Program-made: the position numbers and the translations under genes
Shown here: positions 8,389 through 17,192 of the stretch, one piece after another
Layout of the letters: every line of letters begins with the position of its first letter
Numbering within the stretch: position 1 is the first letter of the stretch
Notes under the pieces: generated by a model
Seen by the model: the letters and a program-made list of their open reading frames with translations, nothing else
Told to the model about the DNA's origin: nothing
The model's database searches: none
Assembly: GCA_937928755.1 (NCBI GenBank)
Contig: CALEZI010000043.1
Location: forward strand, 1 to 49,094
DNA: 49,094 bases
From: an uncultured Rhodanobacteraceae bacterium
Lineage (GTDB): Bacteria; Pseudomonadota; Gammaproteobacteria; Xanthomonadales; SZUA-5
Reading direction: 5' to 3'

Positions 8389-8757
8389 CAGGCAACTCGT
8401 GAACGGGGAGATCCCAGCATGATGCCGGAGTGGCGGGATTCAAGGTGTGAGGGCAGCGAAGGCGGGGACGATGGGCACGGGGCGCGGGGCGCGGGGTGCG
8501 CGGCACGCGGCGCGCGGCGCGCGGCATGGGAAAGGCTCGCACGGAACGAGGCTTTTGTGGGTCCAGACTTGTCTGGACGCTTCTAGCTCCATTGCGGCAA
8601 GTGCGTCTGCACGAATAGCCGAAAAGCGTCCAGACAAGTCTGGACCCACAAAGGCCAAAGCCGCTCCCGGAATAGCCGAAAAGCGTCCAGACAGGTCTGA
8701 ACCCACAAAGGCCAAAGCAGCGGCGCGCCTGCTCGTCCCGTACCCCGTGCCCCGCTC
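8389..8757. repeat. Gene-free 369-bp gap holding composite cassette B with three palindromes
   Basis: No gene is visible. From 8471 there are GGGCACGGGGCGCGG-type tandem units. A 57-bp segment nearly identical to cassette A follows (8528-8584). Then come palindromes at 8561-8578 and 8628-8645 and a degenerate one at 8684-8701. CCCCGTGCCCCG closes the cassette at 8743-8754, three bases from the amiC stop. The segment GAATAGCCGAAAAGCGTCCA is duplicated in front of the second and third palindromes. Confidence 0.9.
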
Positions 8758-10086
8758 TTACGATGCCGTCGGAATCTTCAGCACCGCGCCAACCCGCACG
8801 TTGTCGCTGTTGAGCGCGTTGACCTGGCGGATCTTGCTGACCGACACGCCGTGACGTGAGGCGATTTCGCTCAAGGTCTCCCCGCGCGCGACCACATGCG
8901 CGCGGGTTTTCACATTGGCCGCGATCCAGGTGCCCGGCGGCGGCGCGGCGTGGAAGTAGTCGCGAATGCCCAGCATCACCGCTTCGGCGAGGCGCACCCG
9001 GTGCTTGGGATCGTTGAGCTTGCGCTCTTCGTCAGGATTGCTGATGAATCCGGTCTCGACCAGCAGCGACGGCACGTCCGGCGAGCGCAGCACGACAAAG
9101 TTGGCGCGCTCGACGTAGCGTTTGTGCGCCTTGCCCATGCGCGTCAGCGACGCCAGCACGTGTTCGGCGGCCATCGAACTGGCCTCCAGCGTAGCGCCCT
9201 GCGACAAGTCCAGCAGCACCGCCGCCAGCGTCTTGTCCTTGCCGTTCAGGGAAACGCCGCCAACCAGGTCGGCGCGATTTTCGCGTTCGGCCAGATAACG
9301 TGCCGCCTCGTTCGACGCACCACGCGTGCTCAGCATGTAAACGCTCGAGCCCTTGGCGTTGCGGTTCAGCGCGGCGTCGGCGTGGATCGACACGAACAGA
9401 TCGGCCTTCTGTTCGCGCGCCTTCTGGAAGCGCAGATGCAACGGGATGAAGGTGTCGTCCTCGCGCACCAGCACGGCGCGCATGCCCGGCTCAGCATTGA
9501 TCCGCTCGGCGAGCAACTTGGAGACCTTCAGGGTGATCTCTTTCTCGTGGGTGCCCTTGGCGCCAACTGCGCCCGGATCGTTTCCACCATGGCCGGCATC
9601 GATGGCGACGATCACCTCACGCATCTCGCTCGCCGTGGCGCTCTGCGCGATGCGCGCGGGCGCGGCTGTCGTCGCCGGCGCCATGTCGATGACCAGGCGG
9701 TGGCGGAAGCGCCCGGCCGGATCAAGCACGAAGCTCTTCGGACGAACCGGCTCGTTGAGGTCGAAAACGATGCGCAGGCGATCGGCCTCCGGCTGGCCGG
9801 AGCGCACCGACTTGACCAGTCCGCGACCATTGCCGTCGATGCTGCTGCGCAACTGTCCACGCCTGACGTCGACCACCAGACGATCCGGATCGGCCAGCGT
9901 GAACACGCGATAGTCGGGCGCATCGGACAAGTCGATGGTGGCTCGCGTGTAGTCGGCACCGGTGCGCACGCGCACCGAGCGAACCTCGGTTGCAGAGGCC
10001 GTCGCCGCGATCGCGATCAGCAAGAAACCCAACGCGCGCCACATGTTTCTGGTAGTCCGGACAGCGGTCTGATCATTGAACCGCAT
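8758..10086 (-). CDS. amiC: N-acetylmuramoyl-L-alanine amidase, AMIN-Amidase_3-LysM
   Basis: Periplasmic zinc amidase that splits septal peptidoglycan during cell separation. Taking the ATG at 10086 gives 442 residues. A signal peptide (core RALGFLLIAIAATASA) leads into an AMIN domain at about 35-135. The Amidase_3 domain follows, with zinc ligands in DAGHGGNDPGA (His166), THEKE (Glu181), SIHAD (His235) and catalytic Glu344 in VETGFISN. A LysM domain at about 395-440 completes it. The ATG at 10044 is an alternative start that shortens the n-region. It follows nnr-tsaE, as in enterics. The symbol amiB is equally defensible. Confidence 0.93.
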   Translation of the reverse strand: MRFNDQTAVRTTRNMWRALGFLLIAIAATASATEVRSVRVRTGADYTRATIDLSDAPDYRVFTLADPDRLVVDVRRGQLRSSIDGNGRGLVKSVRSGQPEADRLRIVFDLNEPVRPKSFVLDPAGRFRHRLVIDMAPATTAAPARIAQSATASEMREVIVAIDAGHGGNDPGAVGAKGTHEKEITLKVSKLLAERINAEPGMRAVLVREDDTFIPLHLRFQKAREQKADLFVSIHADAALNRNAKGSSVYMLSTRGASNEAARYLAERENRADLVGGVSLNGKDKTLAAVLLDLSQGATLEASSMAAEHVLASLTRMGKAHKRYVERANFVVLRSPDVPSLLVETGFISNPDEERKLNDPKHRVRLAEAVMLGIRDYFHAAPPPGTWIAANVKTRAHVVARGETLSEIASRHGVSVSKIRQVNALNSDNVRVGAVLKIPTAS

Positions 10087-10179
10087 ATTACCCGTTGCTG
10101 ACAAGCCTTTTTCTTACATATCCAACGCTTAGCCGACAAACTTGAACAGTTGCTTCACCATGGATTCATGCACCTCTGG

Positions 10180-10647
10180 TCACTCGTACGGCAATAGCGC
10201 ATCGATCCAGGCCTGCCCCAGCGCACTTCCCGCGCGCAGCCGGGCGACGCGCCCATCGCCGGCGTAATCGAGGCGTACGGCCAGATCGAATGACTGCAGG
10301 CGCTGCCCGCCACGTTCGGGCCACTCGATCAGGATCAGTTCGTGGGCACGATCGGGCTCGCGCAGGCCCAGCGCATCAAGCTCATCCGCCGAGCCGAGCC
10401 GGTACAGATCCCAGTGGCTGACCCTCAAGCCGGTCGTTGCATAGACCTCGACCAGGGTGTAGGTCGGGCTCTTGACGCGCCCCTGATGGCCGAGACCGCG
10501 CAACAAACCACGAACCAGGCAGGTCTTGCCGGCGCCGAGATCGCCTTCGAGCCGGATCAGGCCCGGCCCTGCGACTGCTGCCAGACGCGCACCCAAGGCC
10601 AGCGTTGCTGCCTCGTCGGCCAACGCCAGCGACCGTTCCTGGTTCAT
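10180..10647 (-). CDS. tsaE: tRNA threonylcarbamoyladenosine biosynthesis ATPase TsaE
   Basis: TsaE is the ATPase of the TsaBDE complex that puts t6A at position 37 of ANN-decoding tRNAs. The 155-residue protein has the Walker A motif GDLGAGKT at about residues 35-42, SPTYTLVEVY, the HWDLYRL segment and the ELILIEWPERG motif. Its ATG overlaps the stop of nnr in an ATGA, so the two are translationally coupled. The partner genes tsaB and tsaD are not in the window. Confidence 0.95.
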   Translation of the reverse strand: MNQERSLALADEAATLALGARLAAVAGPGLIRLEGDLGAGKTCLVRGLLRGLGHQGRVKSPTYTLVEVYATTGLRVSHWDLYRLGSADELDALGLREPDRAHELILIEWPERGGQRLQSFDLAVRLDYAGDGRVARLRAGSALGQAWIDALLPYE

Positions 10648-12149
10648 CTGCGCTGTGGATTGGCGAGGCGACGCAGATGCGGCAGCAGATCGCCCGCCAA
10701 GGTGCCGCGTTCGCCGGCTTCAGCCGCAGCGGCAAGTCCGGCGAGCGCATGTACCAGCACCGCGGCACGCGCCGCATCGGCAGGGCTCAAACCCTGCGCC
10801 ATCAATCCGCCGATGCAACCGGCGAGTACATCGCCGCTGCCGCCGGTGGCCAGGGCCGGCGTCACCAAGGGGCAGATCGCCACATTCTGCGGACCCTCGC
10901 AAACCACCGTCCCGGCGCCCTTGAGCACCACCGTGGCCTGGAAAAACTCCGCCAGGCTTTGCGCCGCGCGCAGGCGGTCGCTCTGGATCTCGCTGGTCTT
11001 CATGTCCAGCAGGCGCGCCGCCTCGCCAGGATGCGGCGTGATCACCACCCGCTCCGGCAACACGCACGCGGCCTGCGCCAGGAGATTCAGCGCGTCGGCG
11101 TCCATGACCACCGGCAGTCCGCGTTCGGTGACCGCCGCCAGCAGTGTCTGCGACCACGCGCTTTGACCCAGGCCGGGGCCAATCACCACGACACTGGCCT
11201 TGTCGAGCAAGGCGTCGAGATCGCCGGGGCCGGCAACAGCACGCACCATCAACTCCGGTCGCGCACTCAGGATGGCGCCGACGTGAACCGCGCGGGTGGC
11301 GACGCTGACGAGGCCGGCGCCGATGCGCGCGGCGGCTTCGGCAGCGAGACGCACGGCACCGCCATAGCCTTCATCCCCGCCAACCACCAACACATGCCCG
11401 AAATGGCCCTTGTGCGCGTCGCGCGCCCGCGGCGGCAACCAATCGACCAGCTGTTCCTGGCGCAGGACACGCGCCGCGGCGGGAACACAGGCGTACAGCA
11501 CCTTGGGCAGTTCGAGTTCGTCGACCAGCAACTCGCCGACCAATGCCGGCGCGCGTCCGGTCAGCAGACCTTGCTTCAGGCCGATGAAGCTCAGAGTGGT
11601 GTGCGCCGCGACCGCGACGCCCGGCGTGGCGCCAGTGTCGGCATCCAGTCCGGACGGCACATCGAGCGCCAGTATCGGGGCGCGCTGCGCATTCATGGCG
11701 TCGATCAACGCGGCGTGCGCTGCCACCGGTGCGCGCGTCAAGCCGATGCCGAACAGGGCATCGACGACCAGATCGACCTCGGCAAGTTCGCCGCTGAAGA
11801 TGGACATCTGGCCGCCGGACTGCTGCCACGCAGCGCACGCCAGGGTCGCCTCACCGCGCGTGGGCAGCGCCTGGTCTGGCGCGTAGACGTAGACCTCGCG
11901 ATGCGATTCCGCGAGCAAGCGTGCAACCACATAGCCGTCGCCGCCGTTGTTGCCGGTGCCGCAGATCACGGCGATGCGCTGCGCCAACGGGAAGCGCGTG
12001 CGTACCAGCGCAGCGGCGGCGCGACCGGCACGTTCCATCAGTACGCCACCGGGCAGTTCGAACGAGGCGCCGGCAAGGCGGTCCAGCTCGCGCGCCTGCT
12101 CGACGCTGTAGGCCATATCGGGAGGCGCGTTGAGCGGCGGGCTGGGCAT
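10644..12149 (-). CDS. nnr: Bifunctional NAD(P)H-hydrate epimerase / ADP-dependent dehydratase
   Basis: Repairs hydrated NADH and NADPH. The N-terminal YjeF_N domain epimerises the hydrate (GTGNNGGDGYVVARLL; LALDVPSGLDADTG). The C-terminal YjeF_C kinase-like domain dehydrates it using ADP (HVLVVGGDEGYGGAVRLAAE; TPHPGEAARLL; the ATGGSGDVLAGCIGGLM motif). The 501-residue length is normal. The ATG at 12149 is used. The ATG at 12116 (MAYSVEQ) is an alternative, and neither has a clear ribosome binding site. It is divergent from queG across about 135 bp. Confidence 0.95.
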   Translation of the reverse strand: MPSPPLNAPPDMAYSVEQARELDRLAGASFELPGGVLMERAGRAAAALVRTRFPLAQRIAVICGTGNNGGDGYVVARLLAESHREVYVYAPDQALPTRGEATLACAAWQQSGGQMSIFSGELAEVDLVVDALFGIGLTRAPVAAHAALIDAMNAQRAPILALDVPSGLDADTGATPGVAVAAHTTLSFIGLKQGLLTGRAPALVGELLVDELELPKVLYACVPAAARVLRQEQLVDWLPPRARDAHKGHFGHVLVVGGDEGYGGAVRLAAEAAARIGAGLVSVATRAVHVGAILSARPELMVRAVAGPGDLDALLDKASVVVIGPGLGQSAWSQTLLAAVTERGLPVVMDADALNLLAQAACVLPERVVITPHPGEAARLLDMKTSEIQSDRLRAAQSLAEFFQATVVLKGAGTVVCEGPQNVAICPLVTPALATGGSGDVLAGCIGGLMAQGLSPADAARAAVLVHALAGLAAAAEAGERGTLAGDLLPHLRRLANPQRR

Positions 12150-12195
12150 GAGGGTTACCGTTGATCGGCAGAGCGGCCGGGGCGTGGGCGCCGAG

Positions 12196-12201
12196 TATAC
12201 T
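12196..12201 (+). promoter_or_regulatory. Candidate -10 box TATACT of queG
   Basis: TATACT stands out in a very GC-rich divergent intergenic region, 84 bp before the queG ATG. No convincing -35 hexamer is seen at 16-18 bp, so the assignment is tentative. Confidence 0.35.
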
Positions 12202-12284
12202 GACCGGCGGAGCGTTGCCCCGGTGAACGAAAAGCCAGCTCGGCGGGACTGCGCCAACAACCACCTTCGCCGGCGCGCCCGATC

Positions 12285-13412
12285 ATGGCCGATCGCGAAA
12301 TCGCCGACCCTGCGGCGCTGAAGACGGATATTGTGGCGCTCGGCCGCAGTCTCGGCTTCCAGGCGCTCGGCGTGTCGGCCGTCGACCTGAGCGCCGACGC
12401 CGAGCGTCTGCGCGAATGGCTGGCACGTGGCCAGCATGGCGAGATGCACTACATGGCTCGCCATGGCAGCAAACGCTGGTCGCCGGCCGAACTGGTAACC
12501 GGCACGCTGAGCGTGATTTCGGCACGCATGGACTACTGGCCAGGCGGCAGCGCTGACGCGCTCTCGGTGTTGCAACAGCCAGAGACCGGCTACGTATCGC
12601 GCTATGCGCTGGGGCGGGATTACCACAAGCTGTTGCGCGGTCGACTGCAGAAACTGGCCGATGCGATCGCCGCACGCATCGGCGGCTTCGGTCATCGTGT
12701 GTTCGTCGATTCGGCACCGGTGCTGGAAAAGCCGCTGGCGCGCAATGCGGGCCTCGGCTGGATCGGCAAACACACCAACCTGATCGCTCGCGATGCCGGC
12801 AGCTATTTTTTCCTCGGCGAGATCTACACCGATCTGCCGCTGCCGCCGGACCTCCCGGTGGCCGACCATTGCGGCAGTTGCCGTCGCTGCCTCGACGCCT
12901 GCCCGACTGGCGCACTGCCGGCGCCTTACCAGATCGACGCCCGGCGTTGCATTTCCTATCTGACCATCGAACTGCACGGACCGATCCCGCACGAACTGCG
13001 ACCGATGCTCGGCAACCGCATTTACGGCTGCGACGACTGCCAACTGGTTTGCCCGTGGAACAAGTACGCGCGTCTGGCCGGCGAGCCCGATTTCCGCGCC
13101 CGCCATGGACTGGATGCCAGCAGCCTGATCGAACTGTTCGGTTGGAACGAGGCGATCTTCCTGGCGCGCACCGAAGGCTCGGCGATCCGCCGCATCGGTC
13201 ATCTGCGCTGGCTGCGCAATATCGCCATCGCGCTGGGCAATGCGCCGCGCGAAGAGGCCATCATTGACGCGCTGCAGACGCGCTCGGCGCATCCGGACGA
13301 GACCGTGCGCGAGGCGGTGTTGTGGGCATTGGGGCGGCAACACAGCGATCGCAGCGGCGAGCGGTTTCCATCGGCCCTGGACCGCTCAGCGCAAGTGCGC
13401 CTGCCGTTGTAG
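12285..13412 (+). CDS. queG: Epoxyqueuosine reductase
   Basis: Cobalamin- and iron-sulfur-dependent enzyme for the last step of queuosine synthesis at the tRNA wobble position. The 375-residue protein carries the conserved VDSAPVLEK segment with the catalytic Asp142. Two ferredoxin clusters are formed by CGSCRRCLDACP (Cys196-206), Cys222 and CDDCQLVCP (Cys249-256). A HEAT-like tail (ETVREAVLWALG) ends the protein. The TAG stop at 13410-13412 lies in the arm of a REP-like repeat shared with pgi. Confidence 0.95.
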   Translation: MADREIADPAALKTDIVALGRSLGFQALGVSAVDLSADAERLREWLARGQHGEMHYMARHGSKRWSPAELVTGTLSVISARMDYWPGGSADALSVLQQPETGYVSRYALGRDYHKLLRGRLQKLADAIAARIGGFGHRVFVDSAPVLEKPLARNAGLGWIGKHTNLIARDAGSYFFLGEIYTDLPLPPDLPVADHCGSCRRCLDACPTGALPAPYQIDARRCISYLTIELHGPIPHELRPMLGNRIYGCDDCQLVCPWNKYARLAGEPDFRARHGLDASSLIELFGWNEAIFLARTEGSAIRRIGHLRWLRNIAIALGNAPREEAIIDALQTRSAHPDETVREAVLWALGRQHSDRSGERFPSALDRSAQVRLPL

Positions 13413-13477
13413 GAGCGACGTGGATGTCGCGACAGTGCAACCAACCCTGCAGGTCGCGACGTGGATGTCGCTCCTAC
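13409..13477. repeat. REP-like inverted repeat between queG and pgi
   Basis: GTAGGAGCGAC at 13409-13419 and GTCGCTCCTAC at 13467-13477 are perfect inverted arms, and GACGTGGATGTCGC occurs directly repeated inside. The convergent genes queG and pgi both end with TAG codons formed by the outermost bases of the two arms. Confidence 0.9.
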
Positions 13478-15090
13478 CGGCGCAGCCGCCGATAACGCGC
13501 CACCAGCGCCTCGGTCGACGCATCCATGCCGCCGATGGCGTCGCCACCCTCGACCCACGGCAACAGCACGCCGCAGATCTCCTTGCCCAGTTCCACGCCC
13601 CACTGATCGAAAGAATTGATACCGAGCAATCGACCGGCGAGGTAGACCTTGTGCTCCATCAGCGCCAACAGCGCGCCAATGGTGCGCGCATCGAGGCGGT
13701 CGAGCAGGATCGTCGTGCTCGGTCGATTGCCGGCGAACACGCGCTGCCGGGCGCGCGCCAGGCAATCCGGATCGGCTGGATCGGCCTCCTGGGCGAGCGC
13801 CTCGTCGAGGCAACGTCCGCGCAGCAACGCCGCGCCCTGCGCCGCCATGTTGGCGATCAGGGCGTCGTGGTGACCGGGCAAGTCATGTTCGACGTTGGCG
13901 GCAGCGACAAAACTGACCGGCACCACATCGGTGCCCTGGTGCAGCGCCTGGAAAAACGCGTGCTGCACGCTGGTGCCTACGCCGCCCCAGACCACCGGCG
14001 CAGTCGGGTATTCGAGCGCATCGCCGTAGACATCGACCGATTTGCCGTTGGACTCCATTTCCAGTTGTTGCAGGTATTCGGGCAAGCGCGCCAATCGCTC
14101 GTCGTAGGCCACCACGGCGTGCGTGGGATGACCGTAGCCGCAGCGATGCAGTAATTCGATCAGCGCCAGCAGGAAACCGGCATTCCCGCCCCACGGAGTG
14201 TGCAGCACATGCTGGTCGATCTGATGCGCACCGCTGAGCAGTTCGCGAAAACGCTCGATGCCGAACGCATAGACCAGCGGAAATCCAATCGCGCTCCAGA
14301 CCGAATAACGCCCACCCACGGCTTCGTCGAACGCGAGGATGTGTTCGCTGGGAACGCCGGCCGCGCGCGCTGCCGCAGGCTTGGCAGTTACCGCGACCAG
14401 TCGTTGTTCGATCTCCGACGCGTTCAGTCCGTGTCCGCGCATCCAGGCGATCGCGCTCTCCGCATTCATGCGCGTTTCCTGAGTGCCGAAACTCTTCGAC
14501 GCGAGCACGAAGGCACTGCGCCGTGGATCCAGTTGACGCAACACGGCGCTCAGCGCGTTGCCATCGACATTGGCGACGAAACGCAGGCGTCGTTGGGGCA
14601 ATGCCCTGGCGGCGAGGGCGTCATGCACCAGGCGCGGCCCGAGGTCGGAGCCACCGATGCCGAGGTTGACCAGCGTCTCGATACCGGAACTGGCGAGACG
14701 TTCGGCCAGCACCTGCATTTGCCCCAGCGCGTGTTGAATCTGGATGTGGCGATCACGCAACGCACTCGCCACCGGCGTGCCCATCGGTACGCGCAACAGC
14801 GTGTGCAGCGCGGAGCGCCGCTCCGACGCATTCACCGTGGCACCATCGAACAACTGATGCAGCGCTGTGCGCAGCCCCATGCTTTCGGCGAGTTCCCCGG
14901 CCTGCTCGATCAGACCATCGGTCAGCGGCTGTTTCGAAAGATCGAGCCAACAGCCCGGAAGGTCGATGGCGAAACGGCGGGCGCGATCGGGATCGGCGGC
15001 AAACAAACCGCGCAGGTCGGCGCCTGCGCTGACGGCATGCGCGCGCAACAGCGCGACCAGTCGGGTTCGCAACTGGGAAAATTCGGACAA
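13474..15090 (-). CDS. pgi: Glucose-6-phosphate isomerase
   Basis: Interconverts glucose-6-phosphate and fructose-6-phosphate in the cytoplasm. The 538-residue protein shows NLGIGGSDLGPRLVHDAL, ASKSFGTQETRMNA, the GGRYSVWSAIGFPL signature, ESNGKSVDVYG, a WGGVGTSVQHAFFQALHQGT segment and the C-terminal INSFDQWGVELGK. The start is TTG at 15090, with GGAG seven bases upstream and no better in-frame codon. It is separated from panC by a terminator. Other Xanthomonadales carry panD in this gap, and here it is missing. Confidence 0.96.
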   Translation of the reverse strand: MSEFSQLRTRLVALLRAHAVSAGADLRGLFAADPDRARRFAIDLPGCWLDLSKQPLTDGLIEQAGELAESMGLRTALHQLFDGATVNASERRSALHTLLRVPMGTPVASALRDRHIQIQHALGQMQVLAERLASSGIETLVNLGIGGSDLGPRLVHDALAARALPQRRLRFVANVDGNALSAVLRQLDPRRSAFVLASKSFGTQETRMNAESAIAWMRGHGLNASEIEQRLVAVTAKPAAARAAGVPSEHILAFDEAVGGRYSVWSAIGFPLVYAFGIERFRELLSGAHQIDQHVLHTPWGGNAGFLLALIELLHRCGYGHPTHAVVAYDERLARLPEYLQQLEMESNGKSVDVYGDALEYPTAPVVWGGVGTSVQHAFFQALHQGTDVVPVSFVAAANVEHDLPGHHDALIANMAAQGAALLRGRCLDEALAQEADPADPDCLARARQRVFAGNRPSTTILLDRLDARTIGALLALMEHKVYLAGRLLGINSFDQWGVELGKEICGVLLPWVEGGDAIGGMDASTEALVARYRRLRR

Positions 15091-15153
15091 GGGTGCTCTC
15101 CGGAGGGCCTGCGACCCTGCTGAACAGACGGCCAGTCTGGCCGCATCGGAGGC

Positions 15154-15186
15154 AAAAAAAAACCCTCACCAATTCGGCGAGGGTTT
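15154..15186 (-). terminator. Rho-independent terminator of the pcnB-folK-panB-panC run
   Basis: On the minus strand AAACCCTC (15179-15186) pairs with GAGGGTTT (15160-15167) around an 11-base loop and is followed by a run of Ts. It lies about 145 bp after the panC stop and upstream of pgi. Confidence 0.85.
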
Positions 15187-15330
15187 AATCGGAGTGACGA
15201 TTACCTCAACGCGCCCTGCGTACCCTGGCTGGTTGGTGTTGCTAACCTGTCAGAGTGGTTGTAAACGTACCACAGCTTGTTGCAAGAATCCATACACTGT
15301 TGCGTGCTGTTCAGTTGTTTGCAACACAGG

Positions 15331-16176
15331 TCAGGAAATCGTGAAACGCAGATTGTCGATCAGCCGGGCGCGGCCGAGCCAGGCGGCGGCCAGAACCACC
15401 AGATCGCGCTCTTCCGCGGACGCCGGCTGCAGCGTCAGAGCGCTGCGCACCTCGACATAGTCCGGCCGAAAGCCATCGGCTTCCAGGGCGGCGCGCGCTG
15501 CTGCGGTATGCCCGCGAATGTCTCCATCGACGGCGACAGCCGCGGCCACGCGCTGCAATGCGCGGTAGATCGCGCCGGCGCGATGGCGCTGCTCCGCCGT
15601 CAGGTACTGATTGCGCGAGCTCAGCGCCAGTCCATCGGCGTCGCGCGCGGTGGGCGCACCGACGATCTCGATCGGAAATCCGAGATCGACTGTCATCCGC
15701 CGGATCAGCAGCAGTTGCTGGAAATCCTTTTCGCCGAACACCGCGACATCCGGCGCCACGTGGTTGAACAGCCGCGCGACCACGGTCGCCACGCCACGGA
15801 AATGTCCCGGACGCACAGCGCCGCAGAGGATCCCGGACAGACTCGGCACGTCGACCCAGGCCTCGGTCTCGCCGTAGGGATAGATCGACGCAATGGTTGG
15901 CGTGAACAGGACATCGGTACCGGCGGCCTCGAGGAAACCGGCATCGCGTTCCAGCGTGCGCGGGTAGGCGGCGTAATCCTCGCTCGGGCCAAACTGCGTC
16001 GGGTTGACGAACACGCTGGCAACGACCTTGTCCGCCAGCCCGCGCGCGCGCTCGATCAGCGAGATATGCCCTTCGTGCAGATTGCCCATGGTCGGCACGA
16101 AGGCGATCTTCAGTCGCTGAATACGCCACTCGCGCAGCAGTTCGCGCATGGCGACGGGTTCGTTGAAACGCTGCAT
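15331..16176 (-). CDS. panC: Pantothenate synthetase
   Basis: Joins pantoate and beta-alanine with ATP to make pantothenate. The 281-residue protein has FVPTMGNLHEGH near residues 26-37, SVFVNPTQFGPSEDYAAYPR, the RPGHFRGVATVV motif, VFGEKDFQQL and the LSSRNQYLT loop. The ATG at 16176 is used. It lies downstream of panB across a 118-bp repeat. The beta-alanine source panD is not in the window. Confidence 0.96.
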   Translation of the reverse strand: MQRFNEPVAMRELLREWRIQRLKIAFVPTMGNLHEGHISLIERARGLADKVVASVFVNPTQFGPSEDYAAYPRTLERDAGFLEAAGTDVLFTPTIASIYPYGETEAWVDVPSLSGILCGAVRPGHFRGVATVVARLFNHVAPDVAVFGEKDFQQLLLIRRMTVDLGFPIEIVGAPTARDADGLALSSRNQYLTAEQRHRAGAIYRALQRVAAAVAVDGDIRGHTAAARAALEADGFRPDYVEVRSALTLQPASAEERDLVVLAAAWLGRARLIDNLRFTIS

Positions 16177-16194
16177 CGGTGCTCCGCTGGCTGT

Positions 16195-16292
16195 TGGTTG
16201 TTGACTGTTGGTTGTTGGCAGCCAGTCAACGGCAGAAGCAGCTCGGAGCGAGCTTCGCTGCCAATAACCAGCACGCAACAACCGCAAACCGC
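16195..16292. repeat. Inverted repeat with TTGTTGG/CCAACAA-type arms
   Basis: TGTTGGTTGTTGACTGTTGG and TTGGCAGCC on the left are mirrored by GCTGCCAATAACCAGC and GCAACAACC on the right, around a centre containing CTCGGAGCGAGCTT. It fills the gap between panB and panC. A related element lies at 29877-29966. Confidence 0.75.
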
Positions 16293-16294
16293 TT

Positions 16295-17122
16295 CTAGAA
16301 ACTGTGTTCAGGCGCAGGAAAGCGCCGCGCGCGGACGTCTGCGGCATAGCGCTCGATGGCGCCATGCACGCTGCCGGTTTCCACCAGAAAATCCTTGGTG
16401 AAGCGCACCCGTTTGCCCGGCGTGATGCCGAGCAGATCGTAACTGACCAGGATCTGTCCATCGCATTCGACGCCGGCGCCGATGCCGATGGTCGGGATGT
16501 CGATGGCACGGGTGATCTCTCCGGCAAGCGTGGCCGGCACACACTCGAGCACCAGCGCCTCGGCGCCAGCGGCGACCACTGCGTGCGCCTGCTCCAGCAT
16601 TTTCTGCTGCGCCGCCTGTTCGCGCCCCTGCACGCGGAAGCCGCCCATGCGCAGCACCGATTGCGGCGTGAGTCCAAGGTGCGCGCACACCGGCACCTCA
16701 CGCTCGGTCAGGAATCGGATGACTTCGAGCACGCATTCCTGACCGCCCTCGAGCTTGACCATCGCCGCGCCGGCATCAACCAGCAGCCGCTTCGCCGTCT
16801 GCAGGGCCTGCTCCGGTGTGGCATAGCTGAGAAAGGGCATGTCGGCCATTAGCAGCGCATGCGACAGACCGCGGCGCACCGCGGCGCAATGGTAAACAAG
16901 GTGGTCGACGGTGACCGGCAAGGTCGTCGAGTGGCCCTGCACCACCATGCCCAGCGAATCGCCCACCAGCACCACGTCGACGCCGGCGGCATCCAGCACA
17001 TGCCCGAAGCTGGCGTCATAACCGGTCAAGGCGACGATCGGCGGACCCTCGTGTTTCATGCGGCGCAAGGTCGGCACGGTGACCGCCTTCTGGCTCGGCG
17101 TGTGGGCGGCAGTGGCGTACAT
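16295..17122 (-). CDS. panB: 3-methyl-2-oxobutanoate hydroxymethyltransferase
   Basis: First committed step of pantothenate synthesis: 5,10-methylenetetrahydrofolate plus ketoisovalerate gives ketopantoate. The 275-residue protein has ALTGYDASFGHVLDAAGVD, VGDSLGMVVQGHSTTLPVT, VKLEGGQE, AHLGLTPQSV and IGIGAGVECDGQILVSYDLLG. The ATG at 17122 is chosen because the upstream frame is part of a GTCATTGCGA repeat. Together with panC and folK it forms a vitamin-related run. Confidence 0.96.
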   Translation of the reverse strand: MYATAAHTPSQKAVTVPTLRRMKHEGPPIVALTGYDASFGHVLDAAGVDVVLVGDSLGMVVQGHSTTLPVTVDHLVYHCAAVRRGLSHALLMADMPFLSYATPEQALQTAKRLLVDAGAAMVKLEGGQECVLEVIRFLTEREVPVCAHLGLTPQSVLRMGGFRVQGREQAAQQKMLEQAHAVVAAGAEALVLECVPATLAGEITRAIDIPTIGIGAGVECDGQILVSYDLLGITPGKRVRFTKDFLVETGSVHGAIERYAADVRARRFPAPEHSF

Positions 17123-17192
17123 GGGGGCTCGCAGGGAATCAGGAAAGGAAAGTTGCGCCGCGTAAGGAACAACCTGACAATTTCGACGAACC

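Noticed and set aside
10644..13343. Long antisense frame opposite queG continuing into nnr
   Set aside because: The queG strand carries a full enzyme with two iron-sulfur motifs. The antisense extension is a GC-rich shadow, and nnr starts at 12149.
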